Assembly (NCBI GenBank): GCA_964573115.1
Contig: CAZNIP010000035.1
Location: forward strand, 1 to 29,108
DNA: 29,108 nucleotides
Reading direction: 5' to 3'
Origin: CAYOID01 sp964573115
GTDB taxonomy: Bacteria; Desulfobacterota; Desulfovibrionia; Desulfovibrionales; Desulfothermaceae
Shown here: piece after piece, positions 7,513 to 15,135 of the stretch
Layout: each line of letters begins with the position of its first letter
How positions within the stretch are numbered: position 1 is the stretch's first letter
Position numbers and translations under genes: made by a program
Notes under the pieces: model-generated
Seen by the model: the letters and a program-made list of their open reading frames with translations, nothing else
Told to the model about the DNA's origin: nothing
Database searches by the model: none

Positions 7513-8136
7513 CTACTCTCGATGGGCCTTGAGCTCGTCCTGAACCTCCTGAGCCACGTCAAAGCCGTATTCCATGGCCAGGTCACAGTATTCCACGGCT
7601 TTGCCGAACTCGCCCTTTTCCATGCAGGCCAGCATGAGGTTGTTGTAGGCCGGGGCAAAGGTCGGCTGCTCCTGAATCGCTTTGGTGCACTCGTCGATGC
7701 ACCCCTCGATGTCGCCCTCCATGAGGTAGGCGCTCCCCAGGGTCGACCTGGCCTGGACAAACTTGGGGTCGAACGACAGGGCCCGTCGCAGGGCCTTGAT
7801 GGCCTGCTCAGTGTTCCCCTGCTGCAGGTGAATGAAGCCGATGTTGCCGTGGGGCACGGCAAACCTGGGCATCAGCTCGGCGGCCTTCTGGTTGAAGCTC
7901 AGACAGGCCATTTCATCGCCTTTGCGCAGGGCCAGTCCGCCGAGCTGCACATAGGCCTCGGGCTGATCCGGGCTGAGCTGAACCGCTTTTTTCAGCTCCT
8001 TTTCCGCTTCCTCATACTGTCCCTTGCCGATGAGCACACAGCCCATGTTGTAGTGCAGGAGCCCATCATCCGGGTTCTCCTTCAACTGCTGTTTCAAGTT
8101 GCTGATGTACTCTTCAAGATTCTGATAATCGCTCAT
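7513..8136 (-). CDS. TPR-repeat protein of the dsr locus
   Basis: 207 residues made almost wholly of tetratricopeptide repeats. About five 34-residue units are readable, for example LHYNMGCVLIGKGQYEEAEK, AYVQLGGLALRKGDEMACL and AYNNLMLACMEKGEFGKAVE with the usual G-Y/F and A-x-P spacing. There is no signal peptide or membrane segment, so it is cytoplasmic. TPR proteins are protein-protein scaffolds or assembly factors; location between dsrMKJOP/ferredoxins and dsrAB suggests a partner in the sulfite reduction complex, but nothing in the sequence names it. Start ATG 8136 is preceded by AAGGG. Confidence 0.88.
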   Translation of the reverse strand: MSDYQNLEEYISNLKQQLKENPDDGLLHYNMGCVLIGKGQYEEAEKELKKAVQLSPDQPEAYVQLGGLALRKGDEMACLSFNQKAAELMPRFAVPHGNIGFIHLQQGNTEQAIKALRRALSFDPKFVQARSTLGSAYLMEGDIEGCIDECTKAIQEQPTFAPAYNNLMLACMEKGEFGKAVEYCDLAMEYGFDVAQEVQDELKAHRE

Positions 8137-8391
8137 GACTCACCCTTAACGCTGCCGTGTTGTGGTGTGCGAGCCGGCTCTGAGACACGCTGTGACCTGC
8201 TCCAGGCTCATACAAACCTTGATGGACGGGTCAGCTTCTCCCATGCTCAAACCGGTCGGGCCGAAACCTTCCTTGCCGCCTTGGAGTTCTTTTGTTTTCT
8301 CAACCCTCAACCATCGACCTGTCAGCTCGGCCAGAGGGCGGGGTGAGGTGTACGGTGCATGCTGGCGACGCTCTTCCACCCTGGACGATCA
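8137..8391. other. Gene-poor stretch upstream of the TPR gene
   Basis: 255 bases with no gene I can support. A minus-strand reading frame (8146-8379, 77 codons, GTG start) is open here but lacks a ribosome site, and part of it is encoded by three heptamer repeat units (CAACCCT, CAACCAT, CGACCTG at 8301-8321). A shorter ATG start at 8244 would give a 32-residue peptide, also without a good ribosome site. No clear promoter or terminator is seen. Confidence 0.4.
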
Positions 8392-8742
8392 TCACCGCTC
8401 CCATATGTCATCAGGGGTCAGGCCCCTCTCCTTGAGCTGCCCGGCATACCAGAGGCAGAACTCAAACATGCCCTTGAATCGCTCGTCCTTGTTGTAAATG
8501 CCCATGCAGAGCTCGTAGACCCCTCTTCCGTAGGCATTGCTGTAATCATCGCTCTCCCGGGACTGGATGAAATCCCGAAAAAGATCCTTGGCCGTCCGCC
8601 TGGTCACATCTCGACGGATTTCAATGGGGTGCTTGGGCTCCTGGAACGGATCCCAGGCCTCATACCCGATCTTGTCGATGAATTTTTTCCGTCTGGGTGA
8701 GAGCCGGTCATAAATGGCTCTTTTCTGCTCTTCTTGATCCAT
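8392..8742 (-). CDS. Conserved-looking unknown protein, 116 aa
   Basis: I do not recognise a family. The protein is hydrophilic and basic at its N-terminus (RLSPRRKKFIDKIGYEAWDPF), with an aromatic C-terminal half (YELCMGIYNKDERFKGMFEFCLWYAGQL) ending in TPDDIWER. It has no signal peptide, no membrane helix and only two isolated cysteines, so it is unlikely to bind a cluster alone. Its ATG lies three bases after the stop codon of the YkgJ-type gene, which implies translational coupling. The gene trio with YkgJ and the TPR protein sits between the two dsr transcription units, so a role in Dsr assembly or regulation is a reasonable guess only. Confidence 0.8.
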   Translation of the reverse strand: MDQEEQKRAIYDRLSPRRKKFIDKIGYEAWDPFQEPKHPIEIRRDVTRRTAKDLFRDFIQSRESDDYSNAYGRGVYELCMGIYNKDERFKGMFEFCLWYAGQLKERGLTPDDIWER

Positions 8743-8745
8743 GAC

Positions 8746-9459
8746 TCAGGACTCCTCTTCCCCTCCGAGCTCCCACTCCTTGATCCCGTGACCGGTCTGG
8801 GGCCGAACCTCCTCGATGATCCCCAGATACTCCTCATCGTAGTCAGTCAGCAGGGCCATGGACACCGGGACCAGCACTTCGGCCAGCTTGGTGTGTTTGG
8901 TGGGCATGGTGTCGACCATTCGCTGGCTGAGGTCCAGGAGTCGGTCCTGAATCTTGTCCATGAAGACCGTGGGGTACTTCTGGCCATTGACAAAGTTCGA
9001 TTTGGAGCAGGTGTGCACCTGACCTCCCACTGACAGGGGCAATCCGTAGAGACGGCAGGTCAGGGGCCGGTGCTCATAGAGCACACACTGGTTCTCCTCA
9101 CTCAGCAGAGGGCAGCGGACCCTTTCCCTGCCCAGTTCCTTGAGAATGGTGTCGGTGTCCACTCCTTTCTGTCTTTCCTTGAAGGCGCTGCGCTTGATCT
9201 GGAACGTCTTGCGGTCGATGGACTCGGCCTCCTCCAGGACAGCCTTTTGCACCTCCGCTGGCAGTTCGGTCCTGAAGGCCTGGTTCAGGGCCATGGCCTC
9301 CACCAGGGTCAGGTCGAACAAGGCATAGCAGCAGTCGCAGCATCCCAGGTGACAGGTCACCTCGTCAGGGCATGCGGCCTGAACCTTGGTAAAGACCTCA
9401 TCCATTTCAGAAGCCATCCTGGCATATTCTGCCAAAAAAGGGCTCAAATCGAGATCCAT
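8746..9459 (-). CDS. YkgJ-family cysteine-cluster protein
   Basis: 237 residues. Cysteines are grouped as CHLGCCDCC near residue 36-44, then CPLLSEENQC, then RPLTCRLYG and HTCSKSNF, the order seen in the YkgJ (CxxxCxxCC, putative zinc- or iron-chelating) family. No signal peptide or membrane helix, so cytoplasmic. In known genomes such proteins often accompany metalloenzyme genes, but the biochemical role is not established. Here it opens the three-gene group between the dsrMKJOP-ferredoxin terminator and dsrA, making it a candidate iron-sulfur or siroheme maturation factor for DsrAB. ATG 9459 has a GAGG site eight bases upstream. A long acidic tail (ELGGEEES) is unremarkable. Confidence 0.85.
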   Translation of the reverse strand: MDLDLSPFLAEYARMASEMDEVFTKVQAACPDEVTCHLGCCDCCYALFDLTLVEAMALNQAFRTELPAEVQKAVLEEAESIDRKTFQIKRSAFKERQKGVDTDTILKELGRERVRCPLLSEENQCVLYEHRPLTCRLYGLPLSVGGQVHTCSKSNFVNGQKYPTVFMDKIQDRLLDLSQRMVDTMPTKHTKLAEVLVPVSMALLTDYDEEYLGIIEEVRPQTGHGIKEWELGGEEES

Positions 9460-9597
9460 AGTTCCGTCCTCTTGTCAGGTGTGCCTCTGCACAACCGACA
9501 GCATGGATGATGATTGTTTTTGTTGATTGTTCCCCAGGGTCTCAATGAACGGCCAACTCTGCATCACCGGATACGATGAGTCAATCAGATACAGCCA

Positions 9598-9616
9598 GGC
9601 CGGCCACAGGCCGGCC
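9598..9616. other. GC-rich hairpin GGCCGGCC/GGCCGGCC
   Basis: Two copies of the self-complementary octamer GGCCGGCC separated by ACA can form a very stable eight-pair stem. It lies just beyond the operon terminator at 9629-9663 on the transcribed strand and may act as a back-up stop or 3'-end block. Confidence 0.5.
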
Positions 9617-9628
9617 CGGCAGGAAAGA

Positions 9629-9663
9629 ACAAGCCCCTAATATAGGACATACTAGGGGCTTGT
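9629..9663 (-). terminator. Intrinsic terminator of the dsrMKJOP-ferredoxin operon
   Basis: A perfect 11-base stem (ACAAGCCCCTA / TAGGGGCTTGT) with a 13-base loop lies 32 bases after the second ferredoxin. On the minus strand TCTTTCC follows the stem, a weak but present T-rich tail. It separates the ferredoxin operon from the YkgJ gene, whose own promoter I could not identify in 9460-9597. Confidence 0.7.
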
Positions 9664-9694
9664 CTGACTGTGAACGGGCAGACGGAGTCTGAAC

Positions 9695-9883
9695 TCAGCT
9701 CTCAACGACCTCGATGGCGTCCTGCTCGCAAACTTCGATACAGGACTCGCACCCGAGGCACTCTTCCATGTTCACTGGAACAGCCTTGTTGTTCTGGAGT
9801 TCATAGACCTCCACAGGGCACACATCAACACAATCAGCATCCCCTGTGCATATGTCCTGATCAACGATCACTGTCCAGCCCAT
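9695..9883 (-). CDS. Seven-iron type ferredoxin with Asp in cluster-I motif
   Basis: 62 residues from ATG 9883, which has AGGAG six bases upstream; the longer open frame is not translated sequence. The second half has a full motif, CLGCESCIEVC. The first half reads CTGDADCVDVCP, so the second cysteine of CxxCxxC is replaced by aspartate. This is the pattern of Desulfovibrio africanus ferredoxin III, whose cluster I is a [3Fe-4S] centre that can take up a fourth metal. The protein is a small cytoplasmic electron carrier. It follows the other ferredoxin by 22 bases and closes the dsrMKJOP operon, so exchange of electrons with DsrK or DsrAB is a plausible role. Confidence 0.92.
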   Translation of the reverse strand: MGWTVIVDQDICTGDADCVDVCPVEVYELQNNKAVPVNMEECLGCESCIEVCEQDAIEVVES

Positions 9884-9905
9884 TCGCAACTCCTGTCGTT
9901 CAACG

Positions 9906-10091
9906 CTAATCGGTTTCCAAAGTGATGGCGTCCTGCTCGCAGGTCTCAACACAGGATTCGCATTCCAGGCATTCGTCCTCATTCACCACGACGGCTTTGT
10001 CATCCTGCATTTCCAGGACTTCAGCCGGACAGACGTCGACACATTCTCCACAACCGATACACTTTTCTTCGTCAATGATCACTTTGGGCAT
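9906..10091 (-). CDS. 2[4Fe-4S] ferredoxin
   Basis: 61 residues from ATG 10091, which follows AAGGAGGAGCAA; the ribosome site excludes the upstream in-frame GTG. Both cluster motifs are complete, CIGCGECVDVCP and CLECESCVETC, so two [4Fe-4S] clusters are expected. It is highly acidic, as small electron-carrying ferredoxins are. The neighbour downstream is a paralogue with an altered first cluster, so the two look like a duplicated pair that diverged in redox properties. The gene is separated from dsrP by 80 bases containing a bulged hairpin. Confidence 0.94.
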   Translation of the reverse strand: MPKVIIDEEKCIGCGECVDVCPAEVLEMQDDKAVVVNEDECLECESCVETCEQDAITLETD

Positions 10092-10122
10092 TTGCTCCTC
10101 CTTCACAATTGTGTTTGATATC

Positions 10123-10150
10123 CAGTACTGACAAAACTGTCAGGATACTG
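10123..10150 (-). other. Bulged hairpin between dsrP and the first ferredoxin
   Basis: CAGTA-CTGACA pairs with TGTCAG-TACTG across an AAAC/GTTT tetraloop, eleven pairs with a two-base GA bulge. No T run follows on the transcribed strand, so an mRNA-processing or stabilising element is more likely than a terminator. Ten bases further on is the perfect palindrome CACAATTGTG (10104-10113). Confidence 0.5.
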
Positions 10151-10171
10151 ATCCGTTGCGTGATAAACTGT

Positions 10172-11332
10172 TCAGGCCAGCCCGGTTTCTTTTTTGACTC
10201 CTATGGCAATCTTCCACAGCAAAGTCAAGACCAGACCGCCAGTGGCATAAATCATCAATGATATCATGAGCTCAGGCCCAGTGGGCATGTACTCGGTGAT
10301 GCCTTCAAAGGGGTTGGGGATAAAGCCGCCAACAACCAGGCCAAGCCCTTTGTCGATCCAGGTGGCGGCGATGAGCAGAATGAGGCCCACCACGAGCAGG
10401 TCCGGATTGTTCCTGAACTTGGGGGGGATGAGGATGACCAGGCTCAAGACGGCGCAGGCGGTCATGATCCACATGAACCCGACCAGGGAGTTGGCCCCGT
10501 GCAGCCCGCTGAACAGGTAGACCAGGGTGTGCTGATGCCCGGGGATGCCACTGTAGAAGGCCGTGAAGAGTTCCAGGGAGAAGAAGAAGACGTTGGCGAT
10601 CATGGCGTAGGTGATGATCTTGGCCAGGGTCTGGACAGCTTCCTTGCCTGGATCGAAATTGGCCAGTCTCTTCACGATCAGGGCCAGGATGAGCAGGATG
10701 GCCGGCCCGGAACAGAAGGCCGAGGACAGGAAGCGGGCGGCCATGATCGCGGTCAGCCAGTAGTGCCGCCCGGGAATGCCCTGGTACAGAAAGGCCGTGA
10801 CCGTATGGATGGAGAAGGCCCAGACAATGGACAGATAGGCCACCGGCTTGACCCACTTGGGATGGGGCAGCCCCTTGTGCTCGGCATGGAGGTTGGTCCA
10901 GCCGACCACGATGTTCAAGAGCAGGTAGACGTTCAACACGATCATGTCAAAAAAGAGGATCGAGTTGGGCGTCGGGTGAAGGACCACATTGAAGAGCCTC
11001 TGCGGCTGTCCAAGGTCGACAACGATGAATCCCAGACAGACGATGACCGCGGCGATGGCCATGAATTCGCCCAGGATGACCATTTTTTCGAACTGCTTGG
11101 CATTGTGCAGGTAAAAGGGAAGAACGAGCATCACGGCTGAGGCAGCCACCCCGACCATGTAGGTGAACTGGGCGATGTAAAACCCCCAGGACACGTCCCG
11201 GCTCATACCGGTGACGGTCAGTCCCTGCGTGAGCTGGATGAGGTAGAAGATGCTGCCCAGGCCGATCAGGGCCAGGAGAAAGATGACCCATGTCCAGTAA
11301 CGTCGGTCTCCTTGAAAAGCTTTTTCGAACAT
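10172..11332 (-). CDS. dsrP: DsrP, NrfD-like quinone-interacting membrane subunit
   Basis: 386 residues with about ten hydrophobic segments, e.g. WVIFLLALIGLGSIFYLI, AAIAAVIVCLGFIVVDL-like stretches and ILLILALIVKRLA, typical of the NrfD/PsrC family. It has no cofactor-binding cysteine clusters of its own and works as the inner-membrane quinone-binding partner of the periplasmic ferredoxin DsrO. The start is ATG 11332, five bases after AGGGGG; a GTG at 11335 directly precedes it. The gene begins nine bases after the dsrO stop codon. Within DsrMKJOP this half (DsrJOP) faces the periplasm and quinone pool, while DsrMK face the cytoplasm. Confidence 0.96.
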   Translation of the reverse strand: MFEKAFQGDRRYWTWVIFLLALIGLGSIFYLIQLTQGLTVTGMSRDVSWGFYIAQFTYMVGVAASAVMLVLPFYLHNAKQFEKMVILGEFMAIAAVIVCLGFIVVDLGQPQRLFNVVLHPTPNSILFFDMIVLNVYLLLNIVVGWTNLHAEHKGLPHPKWVKPVAYLSIVWAFSIHTVTAFLYQGIPGRHYWLTAIMAARFLSSAFCSGPAILLILALIVKRLANFDPGKEAVQTLAKIITYAMIANVFFFSLELFTAFYSGIPGHQHTLVYLFSGLHGANSLVGFMWIMTACAVLSLVILIPPKFRNNPDLLVVGLILLIAATWIDKGLGLVVGGFIPNPFEGITEYMPTGPELMISLMIYATGGLVLTLLWKIAIGVKKETGLA

Positions 11333-11341
11333 CACGGCCCC

Positions 11342-12118
11342 CTAAACGATATAGAACACAGATGGATTGGTTCCCAGCTCAACTTTGCGCCTGATGGTGT
11401 GGTTCTCGCGCAGCACCTGGCGAATGTACGAGTCGGGATCAGCCAGGTCGCCGAAGATGAGCCCTCCGTTCGAGGCCTCGACGCAGAGAGGCTGCCGGCC
11501 CTCTTCGAGCACTTCTGCGCAGAAATTGCACTTTTCCACCACCCCGCGCACCCTGGCCGGAAAGTCTTTGTTGACATCCTGGAGATAGGATTTCGGATCG
11601 CAGAAGTTGAAGCTCCTGGCTCCGAAAGGACAGCCGGCCATGCAGTAGCGGCAGCCGATGCAGCGATGAAAGTCCATCATCACGATTCCGTCTTCCCGCT
11701 GAAAGGTAGCCTTGGTCGGACAGACCCGGACGCAGGGGGGGTTGTCGCAGTGATTGCAGAGCAGGAGGATGTCCTGGTGCTCGAATCGCTCTGCCAGATA
11801 GGGATTGGGTGAATTGGCAAAGACATGCTCGTAGTGGTCCTTCCAGATCCACTTGATGTCCTGAACGTCTTTCCGGGTCTCTTCTGGCACGTTGTGAAAC
11901 CGGTGACAGGCCTGGACGACCCGCTCAAAGTCCTCTTCAGTTTGAAACTTCCGGGTGTCCACGACCATGCCCCAGCGTTTGCCCGTGAGGGCCGTCTCGG
12001 CAAAATCGTACTCCACTCTTTCCGGTTTGTAGGCCTCGGCCCTGAAGGGGTCGAAACCGCCAAACCCCAGTAATGCCGAAATTCCGGCAACCTTGAAGAA
12101 TGTCCTCCTATTGTGCAT
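11342..12118 (-). CDS. dsrO: DsrO, Tat-exported periplasmic iron-sulfur subunit
   Basis: 258 residues. The N-terminus NRRTFFKVAGISALLGF is a twin-arginine signal, so the protein is folded with its clusters and exported. Cysteine groups CNHCDNPPCVRVC, CIGCRYCMAGC and CNFCAEVLEEGRQPLC followed by a C-terminal CVEASNGG-like segment place it in the NrfC/HybA ferredoxin family. It relays electrons between the triheme DsrJ and the membrane subunit DsrP. ATG 12118 overlaps the end of dsrJ by 11 bases and has GAGGAGG six bases upstream, which indicates coupled translation. Curiously, the AGGAGG that encodes the twin arginines is itself a ribosome-site sequence just inside the gene. Confidence 0.96.
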   Translation of the reverse strand: MHNRRTFFKVAGISALLGFGGFDPFRAEAYKPERVEYDFAETALTGKRWGMVVDTRKFQTEEDFERVVQACHRFHNVPEETRKDVQDIKWIWKDHYEHVFANSPNPYLAERFEHQDILLLCNHCDNPPCVRVCPTKATFQREDGIVMMDFHRCIGCRYCMAGCPFGARSFNFCDPKSYLQDVNKDFPARVRGVVEKCNFCAEVLEEGRQPLCVEASNGGLIFGDLADPDSYIRQVLRENHTIRRKVELGTNPSVFYIV

Positions 12119-12497
12119 GTGCGACCTCCTCAGGGGCTATATGGCAATCCCAGCAGTAAGGGCTGACCGCTGCCTGGTCGTGACACTTGTCGCAGAACTC
12201 GGTCTTGCTCGTATGGCAGCTCATGCAGGTCTTCTGCAGGCTGATCTCCACAGTCATGCCAGTGCTGCTGGTGTACTGGGTCAGGCGGTCACGGGTGGAC
12301 ATGTCCCGCCAGTCATCAAGCAAATCCATATGATTGGCCCGCATCCACTCTGTCGGCTCAACACATTCAGTCTCGTCTTCCGGCAGCAGCAGGTCAGGAT
12401 CCTCGTAGGCTGCCTGACCCAGATTGTACCAGAAGGGGAATGTGAGCAGAAAAAAGAAGATGACCAGGCCAGCAATGATCTTTCCGCCGTCGTACAT
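12108..12497 (-). CDS. dsrJ: DsrJ, triheme cytochrome c
   Basis: 129 residues. A hydrophobic N-terminal segment (residues 7-28, GKIIAGLVIFFFLLTFPFWY) is an uncleaved signal anchor. Three CXXCH heme c sites lie at 91-95 (CMSCH), 102-106 (CDKCH) and 115-119 (CWDCH). Cys45 in DETECVEP is at the place of the conserved cysteine that, in characterised DsrJ, is a distal ligand to one heme (His/Cys coordination) and has been proposed to take part in sulfur chemistry. It is periplasmic and interacts with DsrO. The gene is packed tightly between dsrK (three bases) and dsrO (overlap). Confidence 0.96.
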   Translation of the reverse strand: MYDGGKIIAGLVIFFFLLTFPFWYNLGQAAYEDPDLLLPEDETECVEPTEWMRANHMDLLDDWRDMSTRDRLTQYTSSTGMTVEISLQKTCMSCHTSKTEFCDKCHDQAAVSPYCWDCHIAPEEVAHAQ

Positions 12498-12500
12498 GGG

Positions 12501-14108
12501 TTACCCCTCCTTTCCGGGTAAGGGTTCGCCGCGAAGATCGGTCTCCCTTTCCTTTTCTCCGCGCATCACAAGGGCATTGGCAACGAGTTCGTGAACCCCG
12601 GTCACATCGACCTCAGGCACCCAGTACTCCATGAGCGGAGGCAGGGCGGCACGATCAATGGCGCAGATGCAGGAGAGCATGTTCACTCCGTACTTGTCGT
12701 GCACGTGCTTGACGGCATTGGCCCGGGGCATCCCCCCGCGCATGCGCATCTCCATGAACTCTTCGTTGTTCAGCCCGGATCCGCTGCCGCAGCAGAAGGT
12801 CTGCTCCCTGATGGTCTGCTCCGGCATCTCGTAGAAGTTGTTGCAGACATTCTTGATCACGTACCTGGGCTCATCCAGAAGCCCCATGGCCCGGGCAGGA
12901 TTGCAGGAGTCGTGGTAGGTGACCTTGTGGTGATCGTTCCGGCTCGGGTCCAGGTTCAGGATGTTGTTCTTGATCAAATCTGCGGTGAACTCGGTGATGT
13001 GGACCATCTTGGTCGAGCTGGCATTGTTGAAGACCGTCCCGGTCAGAGGGTTGCGCGGCACGTCCAGGAAATCGGCCGGACCGTTCATGGTGTCCATGTA
13101 CTGGTTGATGACCCGCCACATATGACCGCATTCACCGCCGAGAATCCATTTGACCCCCAGCCGTTTGGCCTCGGCATAGATCTTGGAGTTCAAGCGCTTC
13201 ATGGCCTCGGCCGAGGTGAACAAGCCGAAGTTGCCGCCCTCTGAAGCGTAGGCGCTCATGGTGTAGTCCAATCCCAGCTCTTCGAAGAGCATCAGGTAGC
13301 CCATGAAGGTGTAGGTCCCCGGGTCGGCGAAGTAGTCACCCGAAGGTGTGACAAAGAGGATTTCCGCCCCTTTTTTGTTGATGGGGGCATCGATCTTGAT
13401 CCCGGTGATCTCCTCGATGTCCTCGCACATGAAGTCAACGATGTCCTTGAAAGTGTGCGGAGGGATCCCCAGGTGGTTGCCCACCTTGAAGCAGTTGGCC
13501 ACTGGTTCCATGACCCAGTTGATGTTCAGTCCGAGCAGGTTCAGGAGCTCCCGGCCCATCATGGTGATCTCTGCCGTGTCGATCCCGTAGGGGCAGAACA
13601 GGGAGCAGCGCCGGCATTCCGAACACTGGTAGAAGTACATGAACCATTCTTTGATCACGTCCTCGGTCAGTCCACGGGATCCGCTCAGCTTGCCCAGGAT
13701 CCGTCCGGCTGTGGTGAAGTCCTTCCTGTAGACCGAGCGCAGCAGCTCTGCCCGCAGGACAGGCATGTTCTTGGGGTCGCCGGAGCCGATAAAGTAGTGA
13801 CATTTGTCGGCGCAGGCCCCGCAACGGACACAGATGTCCATGAAGACCTTCAGGGACCGGTACTTCTCCAGCCGTTCCATGAAGCCTTCATAGATGATCT
13901 CCTGCCAGTTCTCAGGGAGTTTCCAGTCGTCGTCCAGGGGCGACCACTGCCTGGGGTTGGGGAAATCGAGGATCTTCAGGTTCTTGGGGTTGGCTGGATA
14001 GCTGAAGTTCCCCATCCTGAACTCGGCCGGAATATCCATCCACGACTCCTGGGGGGGAGTGTGATCGATGGTCCCAACTAACGTATCAGCTTGTGGCAAA
14101 TCAGACAT
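12501..14108 (-). CDS. dsrK: DsrK, HdrD-like cytoplasmic catalytic subunit
   Basis: 535 residues. Two [4Fe-4S] ferredoxin motifs lie at Cys93/96/99/103 (CVRCGACADKC) and Cys162/165/168/172 (CSECRRCSLFC). The C-terminal part has CCG-domain cysteines: Cys327 in GGECGHMW, Cys402 in HDSCNPAR, and the pair Cys439-440 in FCCGSGSG. As in HdrD these hold the special catalytic cluster thought to reduce the DsrC trisulfide. DsrK is anchored by DsrM on the cytoplasmic side. ATG 14108 lies three bases after the dsrM stop, with GGAGT inside the end of dsrM, so the pair is translationally coupled. All key cysteines are present. Confidence 0.97.
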   Translation of the reverse strand: MSDLPQADTLVGTIDHTPPQESWMDIPAEFRMGNFSYPANPKNLKILDFPNPRQWSPLDDDWKLPENWQEIIYEGFMERLEKYRSLKVFMDICVRCGACADKCHYFIGSGDPKNMPVLRAELLRSVYRKDFTTAGRILGKLSGSRGLTEDVIKEWFMYFYQCSECRRCSLFCPYGIDTAEITMMGRELLNLLGLNINWVMEPVANCFKVGNHLGIPPHTFKDIVDFMCEDIEEITGIKIDAPINKKGAEILFVTPSGDYFADPGTYTFMGYLMLFEELGLDYTMSAYASEGGNFGLFTSAEAMKRLNSKIYAEAKRLGVKWILGGECGHMWRVINQYMDTMNGPADFLDVPRNPLTGTVFNNASSTKMVHITEFTADLIKNNILNLDPSRNDHHKVTYHDSCNPARAMGLLDEPRYVIKNVCNNFYEMPEQTIREQTFCCGSGSGLNNEEFMEMRMRGGMPRANAVKHVHDKYGVNMLSCICAIDRAALPPLMEYWVPEVDVTGVHELVANALVMRGEKERETDLRGEPLPGKEG

Positions 14109-14111
14109 GTG

Positions 14112-15104
14112 TTACTCCTTTTCCACTGGAAGACCAGCTTCTTTCATGGCCTCTCGATACTCATCCTCCCATTCCTCGTACGTGTGCACCTTGACCGGGT
14201 GGTTCCACGGATTGACGTGGCGCCGCATCCGGTTGTCGTTGGGCAGATTCCGGCTCGGGCTCAGGAAGACTCCCCCCAGGTGCATGAGCTTGCTCCAGGG
14301 AAAATAGACCAGGAGAGTGCTGACCAGAAAAACATGGATGTAGAAGATGACCCCGATGTTCTCCGGAACGCTGAACTGAAGGGTGGCCAGGCCCATGGTC
14401 AGGGCTTTGACATCCATGATGTCGGTCCGGATAAAGTAGCGCATCAAAATCCCGGTGCCGGCGATGGCCAGGAGCAGGAAGAGGGCAAAGTAATCCGCCG
14501 GCAGGGAGAGGTACCGCATCTGGGGAACCACGATCCGGCGCAGGAAGAGGTAGGCCAGACCGGCCAGGATGACCAGGTCGGTCATGTACAGCGTGGGCGC
14601 GCCGATCTGCAGGATCGAGTCCACCGTGTCCAGGAGTTGAAACGGCATCGGGGTCGGCTCGGTGAAAAAACGCATGTGCCTGGCCAGGATGACGAAAAAT
14701 GAATAGTGAAAGGCCAGGGCCCCGAGCCAGAGCCACTTTGAGGAGCCATAGCTCAGTTTGGGACCGTCATGGAGCTGCATCTTGGTGTTCCGGAACAGGG
14801 AACGGAAGAAGAGCACTTCCAGGATCATCCGCCCCACCACACCGGCCTTGCTGCTCGGGTTGTCCAGCTTGGAGGGCTTGATCCAGGGCAGGGAATGCTG
14901 CTGCCCGCCTGTGGTCGTGATTTTAAAAGGCACGGCCGACCGGCCCCAGCTCACGACCCGGTAGATGAAGCCGGCAAGGAAGATCAGGACGGCCAGAAGG
15001 GGGATGACCACTCCGAAAAGGGCATGCCATCCAAGCGCACCTGCCCCCAGGAGGGGGATGACAATGAGTCCCAAAACCAAAAGAAGGGAGTACAGAACGT
15101 TCAT
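14112..15104 (-). CDS. dsrM: DsrM, NarI-like cytochrome b membrane subunit
   Basis: 330 residues. Several membrane segments are visible: residues 3-50 (two helices), a NarI-like domain with HYSFFVILARHMRFF, LVILAGLAYLFL, YFALFLLLAIAGTGIL and FYIHVFLVSTLLVYF. The histidines on these helices are the usual ligands for two b hemes. It oxidises or reduces the quinone pool and exchanges electrons with the cytoplasmic DsrK. The soluble C-terminal tail (HVNPWNHPVKVHTYEEWEDEY) faces the cytoplasm. ATG 15104 has a GAGG site. It is the first dsr gene of the operon, 31 bases behind the RsbRD-like gene. Confidence 0.96.
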   Translation of the reverse strand: MNVLYSLLLVLGLIVIPLLGAGALGWHALFGVVIPLLAVLIFLAGFIYRVVSWGRSAVPFKITTTGGQQHSLPWIKPSKLDNPSSKAGVVGRMILEVLFFRSLFRNTKMQLHDGPKLSYGSSKWLWLGALAFHYSFFVILARHMRFFTEPTPMPFQLLDTVDSILQIGAPTLYMTDLVILAGLAYLFLRRIVVPQMRYLSLPADYFALFLLLAIAGTGILMRYFIRTDIMDVKALTMGLATLQFSVPENIGVIFYIHVFLVSTLLVYFPWSKLMHLGGVFLSPSRNLPNDNRMRRHVNPWNHPVKVHTYEEWEDEYREAMKEAGLPVEKE

Positions 15105-15135
15105 AAAGGCTTACCTCGCTTCTGTTTGTTTCCAG

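Noticed and set aside
8146..8379. 77-codon minus-strand frame upstream of the TPR gene
   Set aside because: GTG start without ribosome site, partly built from heptamer repeats, no known motif; left as unsupported.
3027..15104. Sulfur-oxidising (reverse) Dsr locus suggested by joint dsrAB and dsrMKJOP
   Set aside because: dsrD is present and dsrEFH, dsrL and dsrC are absent, which indicates the reductive type.
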